A DNA stretch of 41,371 bases, from assembly GCF_003201565.1 (NCBI RefSeq), contig NZ_QJJP01000025.1, positions 1 to 41,371 of the forward strand, read 5' to 3'. How positions within the stretch are numbered: position 1 is the stretch's first letter; every line of letters begins with the position of its first letter. The stretch is from Nitrosomonas sp. Nm84 (GTDB lineage Bacteria > Pseudomonadota > Gammaproteobacteria > Burkholderiales > Nitrosomonadaceae). The notes beneath the pieces were generated by a model. It did not search any database. It was not told where the DNA came from and saw only the letters and a program-made list of their open reading frames with translations. Position numbers and translations under genes: made by a program. Below, in pieces: positions 25,192 to 34,575 of this stretch.

Positions 25192-27357
25192 ATGATTCCT
25201 TTATCGAGGCGCATTAAAGAAGCGATTAAGACTGGTTTGGCCATGGTGATCGCGTTTGCAATCGCCTTTTATTTCGACTGGGAAAAACCGGAATGGAGTG
25301 GTTTAGCGGTGCTAATGCTCGGCATGACTACTACGATGGGACAGTCATTGAATAAAAGTATTATGCGAATCGCAGGCACTGTGCTGGGAGTCATTGCCGG
25401 ATTGGTTTATTTTGGTCTTTTTCCCCAGGATCGCTGGTTGCTTGTGATGTGTTACTCTTTGCATCTTGGTGTTTGCGCTTACATGATTGCGGGCAAAAAG
25501 AATCAATATTTCTGGCATGTTACAAGCTTTGTCACCATGACAGTTATCATTGGAGCAGGGGGGTCACCAAAAGAGGCTTTCCAGATTGCTATGGCGCGGC
25601 TCGAGGAAAATGTAACCGGAATCCTGGTTTATACATTGATAGTCGTGTTTCTTTGGCCACGACATAGTCTGGACGATCTGAAAGAATCAAGCCGAAAATT
25701 GCTGGTAACTCAAAGCAGGCTTTATCGAGCGTACTGTGATTTAATGATGCATGGTATTGGCGAGGAAACTCAGTCCCTGAAAAGGGAAGAATCGATTTTG
25801 CTGGCCAAGGTTGAGCGGGACTTTGGGGCAGGAAAGGCCGATAGCAATCTGGTTTTTGCGCAACGATATCAATGGCAGCACTTTCTTCATTTGTCGGAAT
25901 CTTTGAGGGAAGCTCGTGAAATGTGGCGTCAAAGTTTTTCTGGAACCCAATCACTCGATTTACCTGAGCTAATTCCAAACCTTGAGTCTTTTTTATCAAG
26001 ACTGGATTTACAATTTAAAGAGATCGAATGCTTGCTGGATGGAGAGATACCGAACCAATTGCCATCTCCATTCGATTTGACTATTGATAAAGACAAAATT
26101 CAAGCTCTACTCCCCTTTCAACGTGCAGCGGTAATATTGGTCAAATCAGAATTAGAGCGTTTGCAGGCTCTTAACCAGTCATTATTCGAATGTGTTCTGA
26201 GGTTTAGCGAGAATTATTCACTAGTTTCGTCGTCTCCTGTGCAGGAAGCTGCACATATTATGTCGACTATCGATCCTGATCGCTTGATGGGTGCAGTGCG
26301 AATGGTGATGCTTCTATGGGTATGTTTTCTCATTGGGATCTATGTTGATCCACCGGGACACGAAAGTTTCCTGTATCTCGCTGTTATCTTTGGTCAAAGC
26401 GCTTTGATGACTGGAAATAGTAATAGAGAATTGCTATTGTCATTTGCCATCGGCTCTATCGTAGCAGGAATATTGTATGTATTTGTTATGCCTAGTTTGT
26501 CTGGTTATATGGAATTGGGTATATTTATTTTTATTGTGACCTTCACTGCCAATTATCTGTTTTCATTACCACAGCAGAGTATGTCGCGGTTGGGTGCCAT
26601 GCTTCCATTTATTACGCTTACGTTTCCTGAGAATCAACAGACCTACGATTTTGCTGCATTTGCTAACGGTGCAATGATGTTAATGTTGGCAGTCGCCATT
26701 AATATCGTTATGGATTATCTCTTCGCATCGTCTCGGCCTGAGAAGGCGTTTTTACACTTACTTACTCGGTTTTATCGATGTTGCAGCTTTTTGCTATCAG
26801 AGTTAACGCTTAACAAAGGACACGGGCAAAATTTCGAGAAATGCTGGAAAGCTAACTATTATTATAGCGACTTACTGTTTCTGCCCGAGAAGCTGGTGAA
26901 GTATGGGGAGCATATCGACTATCAAGCATTTCCCAGTAACAAACACGAACAAGTGCAAGCGCTCGTGATGAATTTGCAAGATATTGTATATCGAATCAAA
27001 ACACTGATGGATGAAAAAGAGTATCCACAAGACAAACTGCTAGTCAGTCACTTAAGTAGCGATTTACAAGATTTATGTTTAAAGCTGAGCGAGCAATTCC
27101 ACTGCTGGTTTGAAAATCCAACTGTTATTACATTTGAAAAAAGTTTTCAGATGTATTTGGCAACGAAGCTGGATAATATAGAAACCCGGTTTAGAGAAAT
27201 AATGAGTCTATCCCCTGAAGAAGAATATAGTGATAATAGTAGTGAATATTTTCATCGACTTATCGGTATTTACCGGAGTCTGGTAGAGGCTGTTATCGGG
27301 CATGCACGTCTTGCAGAAGAATTTGACTTTGAGCAATGGCAAGAAGCCAGGTTCTAG
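25192..27357 (+). CDS. FUSC-family aromatic-acid exporter, AaeB-like
   Basis: A 721-residue inner-membrane protein with the FUSC duplication: an N-terminal set of about six helices (RIKEAIKTGLAMVIAFAIAF to LVYTLIVVFLWPRHS), a helical cytoplasmic region (about 165-360), a second set of helices (about 365-520, including GNSNRELLLSFAIGSIVAGI) and a cytoplasmic C-terminal region. AaeB-type proteins export p-hydroxybenzoate and similar aromatic acids using a HlyD-type adaptor. The next two plus-strand genes, DUF1656 and HlyD, complete an Aae-like set, in the order B-X-A. No strong ribosome binding site precedes the ATG. No LysR-type regulator is seen nearby. Confidence 0.85.
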   Translation: MIPLSRRIKEAIKTGLAMVIAFAIAFYFDWEKPEWSGLAVLMLGMTTTMGQSLNKSIMRIAGTVLGVIAGLVYFGLFPQDRWLLVMCYSLHLGVCAYMIAGKKNQYFWHVTSFVTMTVIIGAGGSPKEAFQIAMARLEENVTGILVYTLIVVFLWPRHSLDDLKESSRKLLVTQSRLYRAYCDLMMHGIGEETQSLKREESILLAKVERDFGAGKADSNLVFAQRYQWQHFLHLSESLREAREMWRQSFSGTQSLDLPELIPNLESFLSRLDLQFKEIECLLDGEIPNQLPSPFDLTIDKDKIQALLPFQRAAVILVKSELERLQALNQSLFECVLRFSENYSLVSSSPVQEAAHIMSTIDPDRLMGAVRMVMLLWVCFLIGIYVDPPGHESFLYLAVIFGQSALMTGNSNRELLLSFAIGSIVAGILYVFVMPSLSGYMELGIFIFIVTFTANYLFSLPQQSMSRLGAMLPFITLTFPENQQTYDFAAFANGAMMLMLAVAINIVMDYLFASSRPEKAFLHLLTRFYRCCSFLLSELTLNKGHGQNFEKCWKANYYYSDLLFLPEKLVKYGEHIDYQAFPSNKHEQVQALVMNLQDIVYRIKTLMDEKEYPQDKLLVSHLSSDLQDLCLKLSEQFHCWFENPTVITFEKSFQMYLATKLDNIETRFREIMSLSPEEEYSDNSSEYFHRLIGIYRSLVEAVIGHARLAEEFDFEQWQEARF

Positions 27358-27453
27358 ATTAATTCAATGATTAATTGCATTTAAAATCATAAAGGATTAT
27401 CTGAAAACACAGTTAGCTATATTGATTGTTGTAAAAGAAGGTTAAGTGGACAA

Positions 27454-27666
27454 ATGGAATATCTCCCACACGAAATTGCTATTGGTGGCGTTTATTTACC
27501 ACCCATGCTCATTGCAAGTATTCTTGGCGTACTAGTTACTATGTTGACAGTGGCGCTTCTCAACCGCCTACGGTTGTCGCGGTTCTTCTATTATCCACCA
27601 CTCGTCTTTGTTGCGCTGGCTATCATCTACACTGGATTGATTGGAACGCTATTCGTTCCGGTATAA
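27454..27666 (+). CDS. DUF1656 (AaeX-like) small membrane protein
   Basis: A 70-residue protein with two membrane helices (about 14-37 and 45-67). The text HEIAIGGVYLPPMLIASILG near the start and RFFYYPPLVFVAL near the middle match DUF1656, the small component always found with FUSC and HlyD exporter genes. Its precise role in those pumps is not known. It lies 96 bp after the FUSC gene and 69 bp before the adaptor gene. Confidence 0.85.
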   Translation: MEYLPHEIAIGGVYLPPMLIASILGVLVTMLTVALLNRLRLSRFFYYPPLVFVALAIIYTGLIGTLFVPV

Positions 27667-27735
27667 ACGATGAGAATAAATATGGCAACAACGTGCATCG
27701 AACATCGTGTCAATTAGATTAGCTACAAAGTACTT

Positions 27736-28875
27736 ATGGCCTACACATCGAAGAAACTAATACTCACAAGTACCGTATTTTTGCTTGCTGTCAGCGTGCT
27801 TGCGATCAAGTATTGGCACTATATTATCAATCCCTGGACTCGAGATGGACAAGTGCATGCGCAAGTTATTCAAGTTACGCCAAGAGTTACAGGGCCTATC
27901 GTCGAGCTTGCGGTTGTCGATAATCAATTTGTTAAAGCAGGACAGCTTCTTTTTCAAATAGATCCAAGCACCTTCGTTGCTTCTTTAAAATTTGCACGTG
28001 CAGAACTCGATAAAACCCAAGATGAAATTGAAGCCTTAAAAAAGCAAGTAGAGGCATCGCTAGCTGTCCGTGAGCAAAGAATTATCGAGGTTAAACAGGC
28101 ATCGCTAGAGATTAGTGAAGTCAAAGCGCGATTAATGCAAGCTGATGCACAGTTCAAGCGCGTAAAAAAATTGGTTCCGGACCAAGCCATGTCCCAAAGA
28201 GAGTTGGAAGTTGCTCAGGCCGATTACATCGTGGCGCAGACTAGATATGATAGAGCAAAGATTAATTTATTAGATGCACAGGTTGCAGCCAAGCAAGCGG
28301 ATGCAGATTTGGCGAAAGATCGAGCTAATCTCGGTGCGGATGGGGAGATGAATCCACGATTGCGCTCTGCACAGGCCAAATTAAGGGAAGCGGAATTAAA
28401 TCTAGAGTTTACCCAGGTTCGAGCTTCCGTTGACGGTTATGTGACCAATCTAGTCCTCAGATTGGGCAGTCAGGCCGTCGCTGACCGCGCAGCTATGGCG
28501 CTGGTTGATGTCAATAGCTTTTGGGTTCATGGTTTTTTTCGGGAAAATTATATTGCCCCTATTCGACCGGGTAACAAAGCTGTTGTTACATTGATGACTT
28601 ATCCAGGTATACCCATAATAGGGGAAGTTGAGAGTATCGCTTGGGGTATTGCTCAGCATGACGGTAGCGTCGGAGAAAAACTTTTACCCGACATCAGTCC
28701 GACCTTTGAGTGGATTCGATTAGCCCAACGAGTACCTGTACGCATTCGCCTTCTCGATGTTCCCGACACGATCAAACTGCGTGTGGGAACAACCGCCTCA
28801 GTGATGGTAATGACCGAAGCCGGAGAAAACAGTAATGTCGATTCAGTCGAAGCCGTTCCTCGCGCACTTCAATAA
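27736..28875 (+). CDS. HlyD-family membrane-fusion adaptor (AaeA/EmrA-like)
   Basis: A 379-residue adaptor with one N-terminal membrane anchor (about residues 8-30). Then comes NPWTRDGQVHAQVIQVTPRV, a typical first barrel strand of AaeA/EmrA proteins, a lipoyl half (VVDNQFVKAGQLLFQIDPST), a long coiled hairpin (about 85-205, rich in A, K, E and Q) and the second lipoyl half (FTQVRASVDGYVTNL). The sequence FWVHGFFRENYIAPIRPG is characteristic of the AaeA group. It links the FUSC permease to an outer-membrane channel, perhaps the NodT-type protein or another TolC-like protein elsewhere. Confidence 0.88.
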   Translation: MAYTSKKLILTSTVFLLAVSVLAIKYWHYIINPWTRDGQVHAQVIQVTPRVTGPIVELAVVDNQFVKAGQLLFQIDPSTFVASLKFARAELDKTQDEIEALKKQVEASLAVREQRIIEVKQASLEISEVKARLMQADAQFKRVKKLVPDQAMSQRELEVAQADYIVAQTRYDRAKINLLDAQVAAKQADADLAKDRANLGADGEMNPRLRSAQAKLREAELNLEFTQVRASVDGYVTNLVLRLGSQAVADRAAMALVDVNSFWVHGFFRENYIAPIRPGNKAVVTLMTYPGIPIIGEVESIAWGIAQHDGSVGEKLLPDISPTFEWIRLAQRVPVRIRLLDVPDTIKLRVGTTASVMVMTEAGENSNVDSVEAVPRALQ

Positions 28876-29036
28876 AAAATAAACGGGCTCGTAGTTGAAC
28901 AACAGAAGTCAGATTGGCAGACAAGCATCGGAGATCGTTTACCGAGGAGTTGAATATATGACTTTTAAATTTGAAGCAGACACCGATCTTACGTAGAGCA
29001 TTTATCGCTGCAATTGTTCCATTTATCGGCGCATGC

Positions 29037-29061
29037 GATAGTTTCTCGGCGGCCTGCTAGC
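29037..29061. repeat. possible decayed end of family A element
   Basis: The 25 bases GATAGTTTCTCGGCGGCCTGC plus four more resemble the right end of family A (GATAGTTTTTCAGCGACCTAC) at about 20 of 25 positions by eye. No left end was found upstream. It overlaps the stop codon of the zapE gene. Could be chance. Confidence 0.25.
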
Positions 29062-30262
29062 TTGCAATAGTTTTGCCATGACCTCTGGTCAGATAGTTTT
29101 CCGACTGCATTTCCATCAAACGCGAAATCGTGCGTTCAAATTCAAAACTGGCATCCGCTTTGGCGTACAGGGATTGCAGTGGCACAGCCGCTGAGCACAG
29201 AAACTTGACGTTGTGTTCATATAGTGCGTCGATGAGCGTGATAAAACGCCGGGCTGCGTCGTTGTTTTCTTTATTGAACTCTGGAATCGCCACCATGATG
29301 ATGGTGTGATAGGTGCGTGCAATCGCGAGATAGTCTGCCGGTCCCAGCGGATTTGCGCACAGGCGCTTAAACGAAAACACGGCAACGCCGCGCGCTGCTT
29401 TGGGTACAAACAATATGCGCCCCTGCACATTGAGTTCTTCGCTGGGAACCTTGGCTCGGTCTTCCACCCGGCGGTCGGTCAGGCGGAAGAAGATGGCCGA
29501 CAATTGCGTCGTCGTTTCGGCATTGATCGGGTGGTAATAGGTTTGTGCGCCTTTCAAGCGGTTGTAACGATAATCAACCGGGCCATCCAACGCAATAATA
29601 TCGAGTTTCTCCTTGATTTGTTCGATGAAAGGCAAAAAGCGCTGACGGTTTAAACCGTTCTTGTAAAGATCATCCGGTGGCCGGTTGGACGTGGCGACGA
29701 CGATCACCCCTTGGGCAAACAGTTCATTGAATAGTCGAGTCAGCACCATCGCATCGGCGATGTCGGTCACCTGTAACTCGTCGAAACATAGCAACGTCGC
29801 CTCACCGGCTATTTTCCGTGCGACCGATGGAATCGGATCATCGTCACCGGCACGTCCGCCATGCTGGGCGCGCTCTTGCACTGAGAGATCATGCCATTCC
29901 TTAAGCCGGGCGTGGATATCCAGCATGAATTCATGAAAATGTACGCGCCGCTTTGATGCGATCGGAGCAACCGCATAAAACAGATCCATCAACATCGACT
30001 TGCCGCGTCCGACGCCACCGTACAGATAAATGCCTTGAGGGACGGGCTTGTTGCTACCCAGCCAGCGCGATAAACCGGCGGGCCACCTGAAATGGAAACC
30101 ACTACTTTTGCTTGTTATCACCGGATAACTAATCAGTTCGCGGTGTAATCGTTCTAATGCAGCGACTGCATTGGCTTGATCGGTATCCGGTTTGAGCTCT
30201 CCGGCTTGTATCAGTGCGTGGTAGGCGGCTTGCGGCGTGGTGTCTTGAGGTGTGGTTTGCAT
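29057..30262 (-). CDS. zapE: cell-division protein ZapE (AFG1-family ATPase)
   Basis: A 401-residue AAA-like ATPase. Walker A is GGVGRGKS at 82-89, Walker B is LLCFDELQVTD, and the sensor segment VIVVATSNRPPDDLYKNGLN with RFLPFIE is diagnostic for ZapE/AFG1. ZapE binds FtsZ at the divisome in gammaproteobacteria, and the mitochondrial relative AFG1 acts in protein quality control. The gene lies 6 bp downstream of the permease gene on the same strand and probably belongs to its operon. Confidence 0.93.
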   Translation of the reverse strand: MQTTPQDTTPQAAYHALIQAGELKPDTDQANAVAALERLHRELISYPVITSKSSGFHFRWPAGLSRWLGSNKPVPQGIYLYGGVGRGKSMLMDLFYAVAPIASKRRVHFHEFMLDIHARLKEWHDLSVQERAQHGGRAGDDDPIPSVARKIAGEATLLCFDELQVTDIADAMVLTRLFNELFAQGVIVVATSNRPPDDLYKNGLNRQRFLPFIEQIKEKLDIIALDGPVDYRYNRLKGAQTYYHPINAETTTQLSAIFFRLTDRRVEDRAKVPSEELNVQGRILFVPKAARGVAVFSFKRLCANPLGPADYLAIARTYHTIIMVAIPEFNKENNDAARRFITLIDALYEHNVKFLCSAAVPLQSLYAKADASFEFERTISRLMEMQSENYLTRGHGKTIAS

Positions 30263-30268
30263 GTTGGA

Positions 30269-31651
30269 TTATGGCGATGATGATTCAGATATTGCAAATT
30301 TGGCCTGTCCGGCAAGCCAGACCAATATCAGAACCGGAAAACCCAATAGTGCCGTGACGATAAAGAAATTTTCATAACCATACGCATCGACGAATTGCCC
30401 GCTGAAACCGGCAATGAATTTGGGCAGCAACAACATCACCGAACTGAATAATGCATACTGGGTGGCCGAGTAGGCGGAATTGGTCAGGCCCGACAAATAC
30501 GCAATGAAAGCGCTGGATGCAATGCCGGCCGACAGATTGTCGGCTGAGATGGTGAAAACCAACGCGCTGACATCATGGCCGCGGCCTGCCAGCCAGACAA
30601 ACAGCAGATTGGTGGCAGCCGATAACACGGCGCCCAGGAACAGCGTGCGCATGATGCCGATTTTGACGGTCAGCAGACCACCGATGGCTGCTCCGGCGAT
30701 GGTCATGATGACACCGTATACTTTCGAAATGGTGGCGACTTCCTCTTTGCTGTAGCCCATATCCACATAAAACGGATTGCTCATCACGCCCATCACCACA
30801 TCGGAAATACGATAGATGGCAATCAAACCTAAGATCAGCAATGCTTGTTTGCCGTGACGCACGATGAAATCGCGGAAAGGTGCGATTAATGCGCCGTACA
30901 GCCACACCAGCATGGCGTTGATGCGGGGATGGAGATGCCAATGCGCAATCGCCTGTTGCGCAATGGTTTCGTTGTCTGAAATCAACCGGCTGTAGGGGAC
31001 ATCCGGTTCGCGGATGATCAGCGTGGTAATGATGCCGACCGCCATGCTGGCGGCCATGACCAGGTAAGCGAAGCGCCAGGGCGCATGGTCATACGTGGTT
31101 GAAACATCAATCGTCGCTGCAATCCACAACACACCAGCCGAGGCCAGAATCATCGCGATGCGGTAGCCCGCTTGATACGTCGCCGCCATGGCGCCCTGCA
31201 ATTCGACCGCGACTGCTTCAATACGATACGCATCGAGTGCAATATCCTGGGTGGCGGACGCAAAGGCAACCGCGAGTGCGAAAAATACCAGTTGCGTCAG
31301 ACTGACAACGGGATCGGTAAATGCCATGCCGACCAAGGCGGCAGCGATGACAATTTGCGACAGTAACAGCCAGGCACGGCGCCGACCGAGGAGGCGGGTC
31401 AGCAGCGGCAGTGGGAGCCGATCGACCAGCGGCGACCACAGCCACTTAAAACTGTATGCCAAGCCGATCCAGCTCAGGTGGCCAATGGTGGTGCGGTCGA
31501 TACCGGCTTCGCGCAGCCAGAACGACAGGGTGCCCATGATGAGCAGCAGCGGCAGACCGGCGGAAAATCCTAGCGACAGCATACCCAGCACGCGCGGATG
31601 CGTATAAACCCGCATTGCCTGCAACCAACTGGAAAACTCGGTGGATGTCAT
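30269..31651 (-). CDS. ampG: AmpG-like MFS permease
   Basis: 460 residues from ATG 31651, a start that overlaps the exonuclease III stop (ATGA), so the two are coupled. The longer frame to 31816 would lie over the exonuclease gene and is rejected. Twelve membrane segments are visible. VLGMLSLGFSAGLPLLLIMG then TLSFWLREAGIDRTTIG and LSWIGLAYSFKWLWSPLVD are classic AmpG signatures. AmpG imports anhydromuropeptides from peptidoglycan turnover for recycling, and in some bacteria controls ampC induction. The role fits the peptidoglycan genes at 36540-38822 but the loci are not adjacent. Confidence 0.88.
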   Translation of the reverse strand: MTSTEFSSWLQAMRVYTHPRVLGMLSLGFSAGLPLLLIMGTLSFWLREAGIDRTTIGHLSWIGLAYSFKWLWSPLVDRLPLPLLTRLLGRRRAWLLLSQIVIAAALVGMAFTDPVVSLTQLVFFALAVAFASATQDIALDAYRIEAVAVELQGAMAATYQAGYRIAMILASAGVLWIAATIDVSTTYDHAPWRFAYLVMAASMAVGIITTLIIREPDVPYSRLISDNETIAQQAIAHWHLHPRINAMLVWLYGALIAPFRDFIVRHGKQALLILGLIAIYRISDVVMGVMSNPFYVDMGYSKEEVATISKVYGVIMTIAGAAIGGLLTVKIGIMRTLFLGAVLSAATNLLFVWLAGRGHDVSALVFTISADNLSAGIASSAFIAYLSGLTNSAYSATQYALFSSVMLLLPKFIAGFSGQFVDAYGYENFFIVTALLGFPVLILVWLAGQAKFAISESSSP

Positions 31652-32421
31652 AAGGTACGATCGTAGTCGATGATTAACGGTGCATGATCCGAGAAACGCT
31701 CGGTTTTGTAAATGGAAGTATTGCGTGCTTTTTGCGCTATCGCGGGTGTGGCAATCTGATAATCGATGCGCCAACCGACGTTCTTGGCCCAGGCTTGTCC
31801 GCGATTGGACCACCAAGTGTATTGATCCGGTTCGGAATTGAGCTGCCGGAATACATCGACAAACCCAATGTCATCAAAAACATTCGACAACCAAGTGCGT
31901 TCTTCCGGCAGAAAACCGGAATTTTTCTGGTTGGAGCGCCAGTTTTTCAGGTCAATTTCCTTGTGTGCAATATTCCAATCGCCGCACAAAATAATTTCGC
32001 GACCGTTGGCCATCAGTGTTTTCAGGATCGGAAAGAATTTTTCCATAAAGAAGAATTTCGCAACTTGCCGGTGTTCGCCGCTGGATCCGGACGGCAAATA
32101 GAGTGAAATAATGCTCAAATTGCCGAAATCCACCTGGATAAAACGGCCTTCGGCATCGATTTCAGGGATTCCGACGCCTTCGATGATGTTGTCCGGCTGA
32201 CTGCGGCAATAAATCCCGACGCCGCTATAACCTTTTTGCATTGCACAATGAAAGTAGCCCCGGTAGCTATCCGGTGATAGCATCTCCGTGGAAAGATCGG
32301 GCAGTTGCGCCTTGAGTTCCTGCACGCACACAATATCCGCCGGTTGTGCCGCCAACCATTCAAAAAAGCCTTTTTTTGCGGCTGCGCGGATGCCATTCAG
32401 GTTAAGCGTTATAATTTGCAT
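31648..32421 (-). CDS. xth: exodeoxyribonuclease III (XthA)
   Basis: A 257-residue Mg-dependent DNA-repair exonuclease and AP endonuclease. Catalytic motifs are complete: N-terminal LNLNGIRAA, metal-binding Glu35 in VCVQELKAQ, then [22 protein letters not shown] and the final [10 protein letters not shown] with the Asp-His pair. It removes 3' blocks and cleaves abasic sites in base-excision repair. It is first in a minus-strand operon with ampG and zapE, divergent from pyrE with only 27 bp between start codons, so the two promoters must overlap the neighbouring coding regions. Confidence 0.95.
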   Translation of the reverse strand: MQIITLNLNGIRAAAKKGFFEWLAAQPADIVCVQELKAQLPDLSTEMLSPDSYRGYFHCAMQKGYSGVGIYCRSQPDNIIEGVGIPEIDAEGRFIQVDFGNLSIISLYLPSGSSGEHRQVAKFFFMEKFFPILKTLMANGREIILCGDWNIAHKEIDLKNWRSNQKNSGFLPEERTWLSNVFDDIGFVDVFRQLNSEPDQYTWWSNRGQAWAKNVGWRIDYQIATPAIAQKARNTSIYKTERFSDHAPLIIDYDRTL

Positions 32422-32448
32422 ATCGTTATTTTTAGGGTAATCCAGTTT

Positions 32449-33090
32449 ATGTCCGATTTCCGGCAGGCATTTATTCAGTTCGCCATTGAACGCAACGTGT
32501 TGTGCTTCGGTGAATTTAAAACCAAAGCGGGGCGCATGTCGCCTTATTTCTTTAACGCAGGCCTATTCAACGACGGCGATTCTCTGCGTAAGCTCGGACA
32601 ATTTTACGCCAAAGCGATTGTCGCTGCCCAGCTTCCGTTCGACATGCTGTTTGGCCCCGCGTACAAAGGCATTCCGCTGGTCAGTACGATTGCTATCGCG
32701 TTGGCTGAAATGGGACATAACTATCCGTTCTGCTTTAACCGCAAGGAAGCGAAAGATCATGGCGAAGGCGGCGTATTGGTCGGCGCGCCGCTTGCCGGAC
32801 GGGTACTGATTGTCGACGACGTGATTTCCGCGGGCACTTCGGTGCGTGAGTCGGTTGAGCTGATTAAAGCCTCGGGTGCGTTACCTGGGGGTGTGGTGAT
32901 TGCGCTGGATCGTATGGAACGTGGGACTGGAGAGTTATCGGCGGTGCAGGAAGTGCAGCAGATGCATGGGTTTTCGGTGACTTCGATTATTAATTTGGAT
33001 GATCTGGTGGAATATTTGCAGAATCACGTTGCGCTTGTGCAGCATTTGCAGGCGGTGCAGCGGTACCGAGAGCAGTATGGAGTGAACTAA
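32449..33090 (+). CDS. pyrE: orotate phosphoribosyltransferase
   Basis: A 213-residue enzyme of pyrimidine synthesis that joins orotate to PRPP giving OMP. The start is ATG 32449 (AGGG 10-14 bases upstream), where [20 protein letters not shown] matches PyrE N-termini; the longer frame to 32305 overlaps the divergent exonuclease and is rejected. Key motifs: [27 protein letters not shown] (69-77), the hood loop [13 protein letters not shown], and the PRPP-binding [13 protein letters not shown] at 119-131. Full length for the family. The pair xth/pyrE divergent is common in betaproteobacteria. Confidence 0.95.
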   Translation: MSDFRQAFIQFAIERNVLCFGEFKTKAGRMSPYFFNAGLFNDGDSLRKLGQFYAKAIVAAQLPFDMLFGPAYKGIPLVSTIAIALAEMGHNYPFCFNRKEAKDHGEGGVLVGAPLAGRVLIVDDVISAGTSVRESVELIKASGALPGGVVIALDRMERGTGELSAVQEVQQMHGFSVTSIINLDDLVEYLQNHVALVQHLQAVQRYREQYGVN

Positions 33091-33179
33091 TAGCGTTGCG
33101 AAAATCATGGAATTTGATTGTATGCAGCAACTTGCTGTGCGGGTATTCAAACCTTTTATTCATTGTCGGATTCCCCATT

Positions 33180-33249
33180 AAGTACTGCTGATTAGATTTA
33201 GTTTTGCGAATTATTGATTATTTGACACTCTATCTAATTTGCAGTACTT
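33180..33249. promoter_or_regulatory. 18-nt-arm inverted repeat upstream of the TIR operon
   Basis: Arms AAGTACTGCTGATTAGAT (33180-33197) and ATCTAATTTGCAGTACTT (33232-33249) match in 16 of 18 positions, with the two mismatches together in the middle. They are separated by 34 bp that contain TTGACA. It lies between pyrE and the membrane/TIR operon. It could be an operator for a dimeric regulator or for autoregulation, or a remnant of a mobile element. Confidence 0.5.
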
Positions 33250-33250
33250 T
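33222..33250 (+). promoter_or_regulatory. possible promoter for the membrane/TIR operon
   Basis: TTGACA at 33222-33227 is a perfect -35 hexamer. With a 17-bp spacer the -10 would be TACTTT (33245-33250), matching the consensus in only three positions. It lies about 150 bp before the first gene and is bracketed by the inverted repeat arms, so occupancy of the repeat would block it. Confidence 0.35.
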
Positions 33251-33402
33251 TATCTTATATATGTATATTAAAGCACTTATATCTTGCCACATGCTGAAAG
33301 TAGTAATTCCGCTATGTTTCACTTCATTCAGATTCTACCAGTCTGCACGCTGGTCTGGCCTGTGAATCGTTCTTCTTTCCATGATTGTTATGCTTTTCTA
33401 TC

Positions 33403-34575
33403 ATGATGAATAGTGCACCGCGCACTGTCAATCTTGATTCGCAAAGTCTGGACAAAGTGATTAAAGCGCTTTCGGATGTGGTGAAAGACTTCAGCCTTAC
33501 CCGTCGCGAGCGGATTAGCTACTGGGGATTAATGCTTAGTGCTGATTTGGCAATCGCGCATTTTCTTATTACGTTTATTTGGCTATTTGGTTCGATATTT
33601 GTTCTCAATTTTGTTGATAAGAGTATTGTAGACCCCACTGTCACCCCTTCTGATTGGTTCAAGAATGTACTTGGATTGTTATTTCTTTTGTCACTATTGG
33701 CTCTTTTCCTGTCCACATTAGTGGGCGTGCCGTCGCTACTGTTTAGCATTTCGTTGATCTGCAAAACATTCCGGGAGCGAGCGAAGCTAGAATTGTTGGG
33801 AATTACTGAGTTAACGAAGTCGTTGTGGAAGGAGAGCAGACGCAGTCGGTGGCTAAGTCGCCTTCGAAGTGGATTCCTGGTTTTTATAATTGCGTACATG
33901 ATAATAGGAGCCGTTTCTGTCTCAATCTCTGTAAAAGCGCTCACGCTTAGACCTGATCTTGCGTCTGAACTTGAATCTGCACTACACCCATTAGGGATTA
34001 TTGATTCTGGTAGGATTGCTGTTGGCGTGGCGGTTTGGTTGGCAATCATGCTATTCATCGCGAGATATCTGCGTAACCAGCGCGAACAGATAGACTTGGC
34101 GGCTAACGCGGGGCAATTGAGATCTGTGCTAGAGAAGATGCTGCAGCATGCTGGTGTGGCAGGAAAAGTTGAAGTACCGGCCGAATTTATTGAACAGGCT
34201 GCGAAGATCGAGTCAGTACAGATAGCCAGAACCCGCAAGACCGCAATTCTCAAGAGCGCGGACATTCGTATTAGCGGCTATTATGCGATCATGTTCGAGG
34301 AGGGTGCTGCTCGACAACGTTCAATGTTGGGCATTGCAGATCGGATTGAGTTGCAGGATTTGGAAGCAAAGCTAAGTACAGAAGATGTAGAATCCTTCTC
34401 GTCCTTAGGATCACTTTCTCAAGGCGTTGAAACAATATTACGAAGCTTGACTGAAAGTGGGCGTGTTGAAATTGAATTTGTGATAAATCGTGAAAATCGC
34501 ATCATTCGAGTTACAGCAGTGAGGTCATCCATTGAAGATGCTGCTTGCACACCAACAGGAGTAAATGGTGGTTGA
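33403..34575 (+). CDS. four-helix membrane protein with C-terminal RelE/ParE-like region, partner of TIR protein
   Basis: About 390 residues from the ATG at 33403; 33406 and 33385 are also possible and none has a good ribosome binding site. Numbered from 33385, four membrane segments lie at about 47-77, 95-125, 163-185 and 211-229, with a charged cytoplasmic segment 129-160 and a helical stretch after the last. The C-terminal 298-381 reads GYYAIMFEEGAARQRSML, a helix, a loop and GRVEIEFVINRENRIIRV, a strand-helix-strand-strand order like RelE/ParE toxins and the N-terminus of the downstream TIR protein. The family is not known to me. The 11-bp overlap with the TIR gene indicates coupled expression. 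The membrane part could be sensor, pore or anchor. Confidence 0.75.
   Translation: MMNSAPRTVNLDSQSLDKVIKALSDVVKDFSLTRRERISYWGLMLSADLAIAHFLITFIWLFGSIFVLNFVDKSIVDPTVTPSDWFKNVLGLLFLLSLLALFLSTLVGVPSLLFSISLICKTFRERAKLELLGITELTKSLWKESRRSRWLSRLRSGFLVFIIAYMIIGAVSVSISVKALTLRPDLASELESALHPLGIIDSGRIAVGVAVWLAIMLFIARYLRNQREQIDLAANAGQLRSVLEKMLQHAGVAGKVEVPAEFIEQAAKIESVQIARTRKTAILKSADIRISGYYAIMFEEGAARQRSMLGIADRIELQDLEAKLSTEDVESFSSLGSLSQGVETILRSLTESGRVEIEFVINRENRIIRVTAVRSSIEDAACTPTGVNGG

Noticed and set aside
28958..28996. 12-residue peptide MTFKFEADTDLT preceded by GAGGAG
   Set aside because: Has a good ribosome binding site but is too short to support a gene; may be a remnant after the HlyD gene.
31652..31816. 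Extension of the AmpG-like protein by 55 residues
   Set aside because: It would lie inside the exonuclease III gene in another frame; the inner start gives an ATGA overlap and the family-typical N-terminus.
32305..32448. Extension of PyrE by 48 residues
   Set aside because: It overlaps the start of the divergent exonuclease gene; PyrE proteins begin at the later Met.
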